This document shows positions 25,800 through 37,390 of a stretch of 64,000 nt of DNA, piece after piece. Each line of letters opens with the position of its first letter. Position 1 is the stretch's first letter. This stretch comes from Ascaphus truei (taxonomy: Eukaryota > Chordata > Amphibia > Anura > Ascaphidae). Location of the stretch: contig CM071570.1 in NCBI GenBank assembly GCA_036426205.1, positions 7,891,747 to 7,955,746 on the forward strand, written 5' to 3'. Under the pieces are notes generated by a model. That model was not told where the DNA came from, ran no database searches, and was given only the letters and a program-made list of their open reading frames with translations. A program made the translations under genes and the position numbers.

Positions 25800-28700
25800 C
25801 CTTCTTTTCCTTCAGTTCGCTGCAACATCTTTTCTCAATTACATTTTCTCTTCATTTAACCTACATTACTGCTCTCCATGCTATATACACATCTCCTCCT
25901 ATCATCTTTCCTCTCCCATCTTTGCATTCATGAACTCCACTGCTTCTTGCACTCACATCTGCCACCTATATCATCTCCTTATTAGAGCATACGCCCTTTC
26001 AAAGTCTTCCTTTCACCTTCTGGCCCTATCCCTCTTTTTTCTCTTAGCTGCTAGAGACATTTCTCCAAACCCTGGTCCCTGTCATATTCCCATTTGCTCT
26101 TTTTGTCATCAACAAATTCTCTCATCTGTAAGGTCTACAAACTCCAACCCTTCCAACCTCATATCCATCACTTGCTCACCCCTGCTTCTCTCCATTTTTC
26201 ATTTACTCTTTTGAATTCTCTCTCTAATAAAATACTAGCTGTTTATTTCTTGCTCTCTTCACCACTTTCCACCAACTGGAATTTGACTCTCACGCTCAGA
26301 AAAGAGCTGCCTCCAGGGCAGAGACAATTCTGGCCTTTCCATCTCACACATACCTCGCCCCATGTGAAGGGAAGGGGTAGAGTAGGAATTTATCTCTCTT
26401 CATTTTATGTTTAAGCCCCTACCTCTCTCTCATTTTCTTCTTTTATCTCCACTATTGAACTGCTTCCAGCACCTACAAAGATGCCCACTTCTGTGACTTG
26501 TTCCTTATCACCTTTCTCGATCTCTCCTTTTTTGCTTTCTGGCCATACCTCATCCTCATTTTCCCTCTCTCACACTCCTCACACTGAGCCTATAGCCTCT
26601 CCTTGCAATACTCGCAGCCTGCAATCCAGTGACCTTCAGTCCTTGGAATGCATCCTAAAATCTAAGTTTTCTTTTCTGACCCCAACAGCCTTGTCACAAC
26701 TTGCAACACTGTCCTTGCTCTTCACTTGACCATTATGCTCCTCCTGTATGCCGACACTCACAGAACTTTAACCCACAACCCTGTCAAAAAACATAGGCAT
26801 GCTTTTTGTGCTCTTGCACTCGTTCTGCTAAATGCCTCTGGAGGAAATCACACACTCTGGATGATTTCCTTCACTCCAAATGTATTTTGTCATGCTTTAA
26901 CTCTGCTCTTTGTTTTGCCAATCAGAGTTACTTCACCCTTCTTATAACCAGGCATAAATCCCACCCACACTACCTCTTATGTGTCTGAAACCATTCTTTG
27001 ACATCCCAAATCATCCTGTTCTACTCCTATGGCACTCCAAGACTTTGCCGATTACTTCAAGTGGAAGGTGGAAGCTATACGTGAAACAATTCCCCTCTGT
27101 CCTTACCACACCCCTCTTTCCCAATCTTCCTCCATCTGCCTTTAACTCCTACTCACCAGTTATAGATGAAGTATCTCTCTTGTGGTTCTCCTCAACCCCC
27201 AACACAGCCCCTACCCCATTCAATCCCATCTCCTGAAACCTCTCAAATCTACCGGGGACCCCATCCTCACTAACATTTTTAGCTCATCTCTTTGTTCTGT
27301 TACTTTTACATTTATTTTTAAACAATCTATTTACCCATTCTTAAGAATAACACCCTAGACCTTACCTCCTCTTCTAACCATCAACTTGTCTCCCTCTTGC
27401 CTTTTACTTCTAAATTTCTGGAACAAATTGTTTCTTTACGTATACTTCCCTTTCACAACTCTCATAACCTACTTGACCTTCCCCAATCAGGCATCTGCAT
27501 AGCACACTTCCTAAAAACCAAACTCTCCAAGGAAGCTAATGACCTCCACATTGCCAAATCTCAAGGAAACTTCTCCATTCTGATTATTCCTAACCCCTAC
27601 TCAGCTTTTGATATTGGTGATCACTCTTGTCTACTATACATTCTTCACTCTCTTGGCATCCATGGCACTGCCCACTCCTGGTTTTTCTCCTACCTCTCTC
27701 ACCATTTTATCAGTATCTCTTATGCCAAGTCCTCCTCAACCTCTATGCAACGTTCTCTAGGGGTACCTCAAAGCTTGAGTTCAGGCCCCTTACTCTTCTA
27801 TCTATATACACTCTCATTTGGTGACCTCGTTGACACCTTTGGATTCATCTATCATCTCTATTCTGATGATACACAGCTATATATATCCTGATATAACACC
27901 TGCAGTCCAGTCAAAAATTACAAAGTGCCTATGAGAAAGCTCTGACTGGATGACATTTTGTCGCCTCAGGCTTTACATGGCTGAGACAGAGCTTCTCATA
28001 TTTCTTCCCAAACCAGGTCCTATTGGTCACAACTCCATCACACTCAATAACACTACTATCCAACCAGTTTCAAAAGCCTGCTACCTATGGAGTACATATG
28101 ACTCCATCGTTTCCTTCTCCCTGCATATAAATACTGTTACTAAATCTTGCAGTTTCTTCCTTTGCAACATTTCTCAGATACACCCCTTCCTATGTTCCAC
28201 AACCACTAAAACACTAATGCATGCCCCTTTTCATTTCCGTATTGATTACTGCAACATTCTTTTACCTGACCTCACTGTCTTGCAGCTTTTTTCCTTTATC
28301 CTTTACAATATCCTTTATTGTTTACAATTCATTCAAAATGCTGCTACCTGAATCGTCGTCTACTCTGCTAGATGTGTATCTGCTTCTGATCTCCTAAACG
28401 CTCTCTGCTGGCTTCAAAGTAATTTCCATATAAACTACAAAATGATTCTCCTTTATTTTTAGACTCTACACTCCTCTGCACCTCCACATATCTCAACTCT
28501 AAATTCTCATTAAACTCTGTCCCTTATGCTCACCCCAAGGTAGTCTCATCTTTGCACCTTTTCCCTCTACAGTCCTCTCCCATCTTAAACCTTTTTCACT
28601 AATCTCTCCCTACATATGGGACACTCTTTCTTTCAATTTTCATCAAGCACCTTCACTTTCTACATTTAAAAGGTGAATTTTCAGCTGGGCTTTGAAAGAA

Positions 28701-28985
28701 GCATCTCATTCAGTTTCCTACGCCTCTACTACAAATTACAGGTGCACTTCACCTCCCCCAATGCACTTTTAATAATACACTTTTACTCCTAATGTGTCTG
28801 TAAGCCTCTCAACAGTTAGATTATAAGGCCTTGGGGGCAGGCTCTCTTTGAATTATGTTGTCATTTCCCTTTTGAACTTATTGCCACTGTTTGTAATTTA
28901 TTTAGCTTGTATTTCAATTTTAATTTTATAAAGCGTTGCATACATTGCTGGCACTATATAAATAAAAATTATATATACATACATG
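25800..28985 (+). mobile_element. L2-like LINE (longest copy, inactive)
   Basis: Broken frames on the plus strand spell a CR1/L2-type ORF2. ARDISPNPGP at about 26053 fits the region ahead of the endonuclease. LWRKSHTLDDF near 26836 fits the linker. The RT follows: the palm motif A region SAFDIGDHSCLL at 27601, then GVPQ, GPLLFYLY and YSDDTQLY (the YADD box, with Ser for Ala) at about 27859. RIDYCNILL near 28240 fits the C-terminal part. The 3' end is GGCACTATATAAATAAAA at 28950. Multiple stops and frameshifts make it a fossil. Related fragments lie at 39295-40015 and 40465-41840. Confidence 0.85.
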
Positions 28986-28992
28986 CAGGCAA

Positions 28993-29324
28993 TACAGATG
29001 AGCCAACGAGTATTCTAAAACGTGCCTTAAACATGTCTTTAACTAGCCAGTTTACATGCTGGGTACATTTCAGTGACATTTCAAAAGAGGCTAATGGCCC
29101 ACCGGAAAAACACAGCAGGGGTTCCTGGCAATCCCAATCAGTTTTGATTAAAAGAAATTAAATCAGTTTGAATGGGACTGCCAGGAATCCCCACTGTTAA
29201 TCCGATGGGCCATTATTCTGTCTGCAGAAATGTGTGAAATGTTGCAGCATGTACCCATCATGTACCTGAGTCTTTTTGGAGATTGTCCCAGGTTTGTTTT
29301 AGAATAATCGTCGGCACTACAGTA
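28993..29324. mobile_element. TA-flanked palindromic MITE, family 1 (copy 2)
   Basis: Left end TACAGATGAGCCAACGAG followed by TATTCTAAAAC; right end, reversed, TACTGTAGTGCCGACGAT followed by TATTCTAAAAC. Internal arms GGCCCACCGG...CAGGGGTTCCTGGCA and TGCCAGGAATCCCC...CCGATGGGCC mirror each other. It sits directly behind the 3' tail of the L2-like LINE. Confidence 0.85.
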
Positions 29325-29666
29325 TATACATAAGAGCAACTGTAGCTAAACCTCTCTGGATTCCTTGGGAGATAAAAGCACGCACAGTCTTTTAGTCACA
29401 TTTTCATTTTCTAGGAAACTCTATTCAAATGGATTCCTAACGAGAGAATAATATCTGCGTAATAAACATTTAATCACCAGATAACAGAATGGGCCGGTAT
29501 AAACTGCCCTACAAGATAGATTTTACCATATCCATAAGTATCTCTCTACTTTGCGATAGAGTATGTTTTCCATTGGTGTCCGTTACTCTGCTCTGTTGTT
29601 CTCTGCTACATTTTTCAGCTGATAGATTGAGAGAAGTAGACTGATGAAAACCAATGAACTTGCAGC

Positions 29667-29996
29667 ATGACAGAAAGCTTCCACAAACTAAGATGTATTT
29701 CAGAACAGGGCCACGTGTGCTGTGGTCCCTGGAAACCAAGAAGGTAGCTCCAGTAGTTAGTGACATCTCTGCATATTCTCATTGTGACCTCAACAAGTTT
29801 CGCACATACAGTACTGTATGCTTCAGCAGAGGGCCATACTTGGGAAACGTGTACGAAACGTGTTGAGTTCATATTGAGATCAAATATGCTATGACATCCC
29901 GAACTGCGTGAGCTTCTTTCTTTATATCCAGGGACCCCAGTGCAAGTGTTGCTGTGCTGAAATACATATTTTCGACTGTGGAAGCTTTCTGTCATA
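29667..29996. mobile_element. Inverted-repeat element with arms of about 70 bp
   Basis: ATGACAGAAAGCTTCCACAA with GATGTATTTCAG and GTGGTCCCTGG on the left are mirrored by CCAGGGACCCCAG, CTGAAATACAT and GTGGAAGCTTTCTGTCAT on the right. The centre near 29820-29870 contains GGAAACGTGTACGAAACGTG, faintly like the GAAACG half of the hammerhead-like repeats elsewhere. No coding capacity. Confidence 0.75.
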
Positions 29997-31635
29997 CTGG
30001 TCGGAGGTCACTATACGAAGCTATAGAGTAAGTTATAGATGGACGTATTTTTGTATCAATTTAAATCCTTTTAATTACCTCTGGTGTGCCTTTTAGTTCT
30101 TTTGTTTGGCAAATATACAAAAACAAAAATTTCCTCCTTCGCCCCAGGGAAGGTGGCAGCTGTAGACAGTACATGTTCTTGAACCAGCCGCTCACGGTGG
30201 CGTGGAAACGACTTTAAGTCAAAGTATATGTATATGTATGTACAGTATGTGTATTCCTGTATATAAATTAATACATTTCTGTTTTGTTCAAGTTCTATGT
30301 AATTGTAATCTATTCTTGTAACTATGAAAAATAATTAATTTAAACAAAATAAAAAAAATGGATCACAGTTATCACAGAAGTGATTAGATATTGATTAAAA
30401 ACACTAGAAAGTATTCGGTTAATATGAAAAAATTAACTCTTTACAAAAATATAAAAAATGCTTTATAGTACTAATATATGTCTGATTTTGTTTATTAAAA
30501 AAAAAGGGGGTCATTAACTAACAGATTTAATCCACTAAACATGCCACTACCATTAGTTCACTTTGGTCCTTGGAGAAATTACTGCTTTAAAATCTACACA
30601 TTCCTGTATCTGTTGGTATAGGACATAAGTTTCCTTATCTACTTCTTCCCATGTTGTTGTGACGACCAGAACATATTTTGTCCATATATACAGTACTCTA
30701 TGAAGATACATTGCAGTATTAATTTCCTGAAATGTTTATAACTGTTAAGAATGTGAAGGCAGACTGTTTGCATTACAGTTTATTTCCCTTAGACTTTACT
30801 GCAGATATTTCTCAAAAATACAATAATCTACCAACAATTTTCCATCTGTTAAGTCCACTCCATGAACCAATAGAGATGCGCATCCTGTTTTTTGGTACTA
30901 AAAACAAAATGTGCTTTGGGTTTTCCAAAACCTGTCAAAAGCTTTTGGTTTTGGATTATGGGGAAAATGTGAAACATCATAAGATATATATATGTTTTAA
31001 ATTATTTAGTTAGCAAAAATAATGATAATAATAAATAATTCGTGTTTTTTTTTGTCTCTTTATCTGTCCAAGAACAGGGGTTCCCAAAATGAGCTTGCTG
31101 GGGTTTTGTGTTTTGCCAAGAACAGGACAATACTAGTTAGAAGGAGGAGACTCTGGAAATACCATTTTAAATCAAGTATGTTTTGTTGTTGAGGTAGTGC
31201 ATGAAGGATGGTGTTACAGTGAGACAGGAAAAGAAAACTGCTACAGTATTTGAAGATGGAGACTACAACAGTATGACCTTTTAATAAAATCAAGTATATC
31301 ATGGTGGAGATGGAGTGTGTGAAGGATGCTGTTCACCTTGTGGCCTTGAGCACGTGCTCTTTAATGCAGCAAATATTGTCTCACCAGACCCTGCTGTAGT
31401 GGCAGCAGTCACAAAACACATGTAAAATGATGTATATAAGATTTTCAAATAACAGGCTCTCCCATGCTTTGTCCCAACATGACTCACCAGGACTTGAAGC
31501 CACACAGGCTCTGTTATTAAGGACAGCAGCTATTGCAGTGTGAACTAAACAAATAACCCAATGCTTTTTATCGGAGTAAATCATGGTTTAAGTAACATTT
31601 GCTGAATACTGTGCTATAATTAATTGGTGTTAATT
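29997..31635. other. No gene seen; AT-rich intronic DNA
   Basis: No recognisable coding, RNA or mobile-element signal. Short ORFs such as those at 30732-31013 and 31299-31584 show no family motifs. Confidence 0.5.
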
Positions 31636-31639
31636 TAGG

Positions 31640-31860
31640 TTAACATCACTTTAAACAGGCTAATAGATCTTAGTCAATCTAGTCATAAGTTTGGTGGTTA
31701 TTCTCTGCACTTTTTCCAGTTCCATAACATATTTTATGCGGTGATGTGGTCTCACTAAAGATTTATACAGTAGCAGCATTATGTTATGTTTCCTTCCATG
31801 TTCTGAGTTTTATGCCTGAAAACATCATGGTTGCATTTGCAGATACTGCCCAGCTCTCTC
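31640..31860 (-). mobile_element. CR1-like LINE fragment, RT C-terminal end
   Basis: The minus strand reads YKSLVRPHHRIKYVMELEKV followed by QRITTKLM, the conserved C-terminal block of CR1-class reverse transcriptases. Immediately upstream on the minus strand, ANATMMFSGIKLR continues it. The preceding part of the same domain lies at 34205-34395, so the element was split by later insertions of about 2.3 kb. Confidence 0.75.
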
Positions 31861-31897
31861 TCTCTATCCGGTCAGTGGAGTACAACTCTCGGCCACT

Positions 31898-32096
31898 CTA
31901 TGGATCAGTGTGTTCCATGTCTTCTGATCTCTCACTGCTTCTTTCAATTCTGCTATGTTCAGTCCAGTAGCTTCGAAGGTATCTTTGAAGCCAGCGAGTT
32001 CTTGGGCTGCCTCTTCCTCTTTTACCACCAGTCATTCCCAGCATGACGTCCTTCTCTGCCCAGCATTGAGTACTATTTCTATGCCTGCTAGGAAAC
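31898..32096 (-). mobile_element. RTE/L2-like LINE C-terminal fragment
   Basis: The minus-strand frame contains VMLGMTGGKRGRGSPRTRWL (about 31984-32043), matching the GKRRRGRPRTRWLD-type motif found near the C-terminus of RTE-class and similar LINE ORF2 proteins, and ends in an acidic/basic tail. It abuts the foldback arm at 32097. Confidence 0.65.
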
Positions 32097-34045
32097 AAAA
32101 GATAATCTGGCACCTGAAATAAGTCCAAAATAGCAGATAAATAAATCTGACCATATAGAATGTCCAGTCCTGTTCACCCGGGGGCCTTCAGATGTATCTT
32201 GAAGGTTGTCTCACAAAATGTGTAAATAAACACAAAAAACGATCATAGTGTATATCTATGTAACTGATGATAGGACAATACACACAATAACAGATAAGAC
32301 AAACACTAACAACCAGACAAACCAACTTATGCTAACACAAAACTAGACAAAACCTAATTATGAGCTAAAATAAACTAATTTAATAAAAATATAAAAGTAA
32401 TATTCAAGTGTCTCATACACAGGGAGTGGTGACGTGAATAGTCTGCTCCAGTAAGGGAAAAATTTGAATCCTACTTACAGCAAGAAAGATTCAGAAGGGC
32501 ATTGTGGATAGTCTCTATCCTAATTGGCAGGTCTCAAAAACGGGATGTCCGTTGGGCTCTCCCTAGAGTGTCGCCATAGATGAAAAGTCACATATACTGT
32601 CTGTCAATGTTCCAAATTGACAAACAGGATTCAATTGATAATAAGTAGTTTATTGTACAGTATCATCATACTCATTCAAAAGTCTACAAGACTCTCTCTC
32701 TGCCAGGGAGTGTCCAGGCATCAACCTTTAGTGTCAAGGCAGCAACCTTTATACATATTTGGTTCCTTTGTCTAAAACTGTTACTAGGCAGATTACACTA
32801 ACCACTCCTTAATTCTTAAACCAATCTTCTTACAGCTCATTAAACCTGGTTAGAACTTGTCTCAAAACAGCTATGAATAGGTACCTGGTACCAATTCTCA
32901 CTAGGAATGTAGTCGTTACTTTAGGCATAGTCGTAAATCAACTTAGAAGCAAAATCTCTCATTTACACCAGGCACATTCTTACTCACAAAATGGATTCTA
33001 GACATAAGTGACTTTACAAAATGGAAACTGAACATCACTTTCAATCCTTCTCCAGAGACCCCCCCAGTCCATTTAAAAAATATATCAACAGTATCTTCAT
33101 TTTAGCAATATTACGTCATCATGTCCTTGTGTACTTCCCTGGCTGCGCACGTAAACACGGAAGTAATTCTTACTCTCCCCTTGGCAGAGCTCTGTTCTTT
33201 TCAGCACACTGCAGTTTAGTCAGAACTTCCAAAATCACCCTAAGTGTTTTGTGAAGGATTCACTTCCTCAGGGGCATGTAATGTGAATAGGCATACCTAA
33301 TATTTATACCCAAATAAAATAATTGTTAATTAATAATTAATACACCAATATATAAACTAAACTCATCTCAGCACATCATAACAAAGCATAACAAAACAAC
33401 AACTAACACAGAATCAACAGTGATTGCCTCAGAACATAATATAAACATGGATAATGTACAGAATAATAAAATAATAAATAATTAATAATTGAAAATAAAA
33501 ATGAAATAAAAATTGAAATAGAATGACCTATAGTATTAAAAAATGGCTATATTTCCAATTGACTACATGAACGGTTTAGAACAAAACATGAATGTGTATT
33601 CTATGGACTAATTTTGAGTTTCATCACACAACAACGCCCTTCTGAATCCTGCTTGCTGTAAGTAGGATTCTATTTTTTCCCTTAATGGAGCAGATTATTC
33701 ACGTCACCACTCCCTGTGTATGAGACACATGAATATTACTTTTATATTTTTATTAAATTAGTTTATTTTTGCTCATCATTAGGTGTTGTCTAGTTTTGTG
33801 TTAGCATAAGTTGGTTTGTCTGGTTGCTAGTGTTTGTCATATCTGTTATTGTGTGTATTGTCCTATCATCAGTTTATATACAGTAGATACACACTATGGT
33901 CATTTTTTGTGTTTATCTCCACATATTGTGAGACAACCTTCAAGATACATCTGAAGGCCCCCAGGTGAACCGGACTGGACATTCTATATGGTCAGATTTA
34001 TGTATCTGCTATTTTGGATTTATTTCAGGCACCGGATTATCTTTT
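32097..34045. mobile_element. Foldback element with inverted arms of about 400 bp
   Basis: Left arm 32097-32501 and right arm 33636-34045 are inverted copies. AAAAGATAATCTGGCACCTG at the left outer edge pairs with CACCGGATTATCTTTT at the right; GATTCAGAAGGGC at the left inner edge pairs with CGCCCTTCTGAATC at the right. They stay alignable throughout, with scattered substitutions and small indels. The 1.1-kb interior has no ORF. It carries a hammerhead-like motif (33244-33272, minus) and TAGTTTATTGTACAG, an antisense AATAAA-like signal. Penelope-type inverted pLTRs are a possible identity; a simple foldback transposon is the alternative. Confidence 0.8.
33244..33272 (-). ncRNA. Hammerhead-like motif, core nearly complete
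   Basis: The minus strand reads CCTGAGGAAGTGAATCC then TTCACAAAACAC. Box 1 (CTGAGGA) matches CUGANGA. The hairpin GTGAA/TTCAC is a perfect 5-bp stem II. Box 2 is AAAA instead of GAAA, a change expected to impair cleavage. Helices I and III were not convincingly identified. Confidence 0.3.
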
Positions 34046-34204
34046 GTTGCTCTGCTGTGTGTGATCTGATTGGTTATTTTTTCCTGGCAGCCTATCTTAT
34101 AGATATAAGATCTATTGGTATTCACTTTTAGTGTTTAAGTTACACTAATTATTAATTATTGCACTAGCGCTATTAGCACATGTTCACTTTTTATTTCTAA
34201 GCCT

Positions 34205-34395
34205 GCTGTTAAACTCTTCTGAATCATTGTCCATTATGGACAGACATCCTTTGATCCCATTTCAATTGTAGGTTGCACCCTTGTTGTTGCTTTCTAAATG
34301 CATAACCTTATATTTATTTGTAATAAACCTCATCTGCTATTTACCTACCCAAGTTTCCAATTTATCCAAGCCCTTCTGCAGAGGAATAGCGCTCT
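34205..34395 (-). mobile_element. CR1-like LINE fragment, RT thumb region
   Basis: The minus strand reads LQKGLDKLETWVGK, a stop, then QMRFITNKYKVMHLE, matching the CR1-class LxxDLxxLxxWxxKWxxxFNxxKCKVMHLG block with two in-frame stops. It belongs with 31640-31860 in the same orientation. Confidence 0.75.
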
Positions 34396-34424
34396 GATTT
34401 TACAACCTTACTGCAACCCACGCT

Positions 34425-34760
34425 GACAGAGGATGAAACATTAAAAGACATTTCCCCCAAACCTCCCATCTTTGCATTCCGTCAACTGCCAAACCTCAGA
34501 CAGAAGTTAGTAAATAGAAAACTTCATAACGAACTGAAGGACGCGCTTAATGGCACAAAACCATGCAACAACACTCGCTGCAAACTTTGCAAACATACAG
34601 TGCCAATATCCCACAGCCACTCACAAACATAGAATATTCAATGTCAAAGCAACATTTTGTTGCACATCAAGGAATGTGGTATATATGATTCAATGCAACA
34701 AATGTGACCAAGGATGCTACATTGGTGAAACCAGCCAACACTTCAAACCTGATCGGACCG
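34425..34760 (+). mobile_element. Penelope-like element, GIY-YIG endonuclease fragment
   Basis: The plus strand reads a Penelope-type linker with a C..RC..C pattern (NNTRCKLCKH, about 34570-34600) and then the start of the GIY-YIG endonuclease: VVYMIQCNKCDQGCYIGETSQ at about 34678-34740, with CxxC, the YIG triad and GETSQ. The RT domain and the rest of the endonuclease are missing; the frame runs into unrelated GC-rich sequence after about 34750. Penelope-like elements are also known to carry hammerhead motifs, which makes this relevant to the motifs listed elsewhere. Confidence 0.8.
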
Positions 34761-34764
34761 CCGC

Positions 34765-35800
34765 TCCCCGCAGCGTTAATCCATCCGGGTCACGATCGTA
34801 GTGGTCATGAGACCACGCGCAGCCTTGGGAAGACAAATAGTTAGTCTTGCTGCATCTGTATTTGCCCAGAAGGACCACAACACCACCCACTTCAGGTTAT
34901 TTTTGACTATTAAGGTTGCGGCCCTTTTATTAAAAAAAATATTAGTTATCCAAAGGATTTTAAGCAGGCGTTAAGTTTATTTTATTCTCTTTTAGCTTAA
35001 TTAAAATGGGACTGCCAAAATAATTTTGTGAAACAGACTATACCATTTACAGTGCTAATCTAAACAAGCTAAGTAATGCAATAGGCTACATCCTAGAGCT
35101 GTCTCCGTTAACATTGAATAACATACTGTGATGTCTCTGTCACAGCGTAGGGTCTTATGTCCCAGATTAAGGCAGGAAACATAGTATTTCTCTATATGGG
35201 ATTTATTTACAGGGATAAATAATACACTAACAAGCCCACGTCCCTTTAAGTCAAAACAAAATCATAAAATAAACTCCTACTCCTCTTAAGAGACTAACTA
35301 CACATTCAGTTTCAACCCTTACTAACTGGATGGGCAACTAAGCTGGTAACCACCTCAAACAAGTAAGCTGAACATAGATAAGCAAAACACTTTATTGCTG
35401 TGTTCAGAGACTATGTGACTATATGCTACGCCAGGGTTTGGAGCAGACATCCCCACTTCAGCACAGTCTCTCTTCCTTCCTTCTGGAGCTTGGACCCACG
35501 AGAGCTCAGAAAATATATCCTTGTTTATAGTCACTTCCTGACTTTTAAAACTCCATGAGCAATCAGGACTTCAGCCTGCTCAATTAGACAACAGCTGCTG
35601 CTGGCTTCTCTCAGGAGATTAACTCTTTATGCGTTGGAAAGTCCCATAGCTGCCCTAATCATGCACCTAGAGGACAGTGATTGTATCACAATACATACAG
35701 TAAACGACAATGTGACATTTTATATTAGCATGTTAACTTATCGATAAAACATGATTTCACGTGAAAAATGGCAACATATATTTTTCTTAGTGTCAGGGCT
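34765..35800. other. No gene seen; possible LTR-like repeat
   Basis: 34765-34840 is GC-rich with a small palindrome (AGTGGTCATGAGACCACG). From about 35140 the text TTATTTACAGGGATAAATAA with flanking sequence resembles an antisense LTR polyadenylation region, but no termini were found. Confidence 0.3.
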
Positions 35801-35925
35801 TTGCATACAGTGTTCCAATACCAGTTCAAAGTGACAGGGCTGTGCATATAGTGTTCCGATACCGGTTCCAAGTGTCAGGATTGTGCATATAGTATTCCAA
35901 TACCAGTTCCAAGTGTCAAATCCAA
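35800..35925 (+). repeat. Tandem repeat, 41-bp unit, about 2.7 copies
   Basis: The unit GCATATAGTGTTCCGATACC then GGTTCCAAGTGTCAGGATTGT is repeated with small changes from about 35812 to 35920. Confidence 0.85.
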
Positions 35926-36680
35926 GCTCAACCCACATTGCTGAAGTTGCAGGTAGTGGTTCCCTCACCTTGTAAGCAACAACACTAACACTTTCTGATA
36001 TCTGTTCTTTGCAGATCCACTGAATGCCACAAACACATTAACTTACACTCAGAGGACCTAATTGACATGGTCCAGTATACCACAAGGTTACAAATCTAAC
36101 ACCATTTATTAAAAGTGCTAACAGGCCAGAAAATGAAAATCCAAAACTTGATCTAGATCATCAAAATACTGCGGATTTGGATTTAGTTGGCAGTAAATGT
36201 CTTCGAGGAGTCCCACAGTATGTTACTGAGCACTGGTGGGATGCCAAATGCTTGAAAACAGCAGTCCTTCCAAAGAACATTTTGGCAAAGCACTCTTTAT
36301 ATTTTATCTTAATCTCTACTTGAAAATAATGAAATACAGTATGATTTAAACCAGCCAATCCTACTTAAAAAAGCAAATTGAAAACATAAAACTTTCATTA
36401 TAAGGAAACCGTTACTTTTTAATGAAGTTTGGGACACTAATGCTTGTAGACAGTTGTGGCTTGAGTATCAATATGTTTTAAATTAATCCCACATATGGGT
36501 TAAATAGATTATGGTCAATAAGAGTTTAGTAGTTTTCTACAGCTACATTGTCTACAAGTCATTATTGGTAATTCAACAATAGGTTTTTGCAGATTCTATA
36601 ATTAATGAGATGATGTAAATAGCTTGTAGAGACATAAACATATGTGAAATCATCCCTGTGTATAAAAATATGTCTGAAAG
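35926..36680. other. No gene seen; intronic DNA
   Basis: AT-rich sequence without recognised elements. Confidence 0.5.
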
Positions 36681-37015
36681 TCTTGTATAACTCTAATTAA
36701 GTAGAAATAGCTGTGTTAGTCCAATTGCAGATTAAATGAGTACTTTAGTATTATGTGGTACCTTTTTTATTTTGACTAATAATAGATATTATAAGACAAG
36801 CTTTCGAGAGTTCTCTCTCTTCCTCTGGTCGAGCAATACTGATATAGAAAAATCCTATGAGTTCAACACAGATGTAAAAAAAAAACCAAGAGATCAATCT
36901 AGGGCATAAAATGTGGAAAATGAATGGCAGAAGGAATGGTATATCTCTATAACTCCAACTATAGTGATTAATCTTAAAAAATGAAACTATTTTCACTTTT
37001 ATTGTGCTTCCCATT
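36680..37015. mobile_element. Repeat containing a hammerhead-like motif
   Basis: The segment reading AGCTGTGTTAGTCCAATTGC, then a TACCTTTTTTATT tract and GACAAGCTTTCGAGAG, resembles an interspersed repeat common in vertebrates. The hammerhead-like motif is at 36795-36829 on the minus strand. Confidence 0.5.
36795..36829 (-). ncRNA. Hammerhead-like motif
   Basis: The minus strand reads CCAGAGGAAGAGAGAG then AACTCTCGAAAGCTTGTC. Stem II GAGAG/CTCTC is perfect, GAAA is intact and the sequence ends in GTC, the usual cleavage-site triplet. Box 1 is CAGAGGA rather than CTGANGA. Helices I and III were not confirmed. Confidence 0.3.
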
Positions 37016-37159
37016 TTCTTCTTCCATCATTCAGCCGAGACCTCCTGCTGAGCCCTCTCTTTTCCTTATTAAACTTCTTCTTGAGCTCTCAAGTTAAATT
37101 AATCTGTTACAAAAATAAAATAACATGTCATAGAAAAGCAAGTCCTGACATCAGGGAGA

Positions 37160-37390
37160 AGGAACAGCTCAGGGAGTAAACACACTGACTAGTACTGAGT
37201 TTGGAGCAGGGGAACCTGATTCAATTCCCTGTGTCAGCTCCTTGTGACCATGGGCAAGTCACTTTATCTCCCTGTGCTTCAGACACCAAAGGGGTGGCTT
37301 GTAAGATCTATGTGGCAGGAACTGTTTCTGCAAAATGTCTCTGTAAAGTGCTTCATAAAGAACTATTATTGTTATTACATCAATAACATC
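37160..37390 (+). mobile_element. tRNA-derived CORE-SINE (MIR-like)
   Basis: A tRNA-like head has an A-box-like GCTCAGGGAGTAAAC near 37167 and a B-box-like CTGATTCAATTCCC at about 37215-37228. It is followed by a core of the MIR type, TTGTGACCATGGGCAAGTCA then CTTTATCTCCCTGTGCTTCAG (37242-37282). The 3' end has the simple tail ATTATTGTTATTAC. It lies in the LRFN2 intron about 450 bp past the exon. Confidence 0.75.

Noticed and set aside
29825..29870. GGAAACGTGTACGAAACGTG as a hammerhead core
   Set aside because: No CTGANGA box at a suitable distance; kept only as a remark on the palindromic element.
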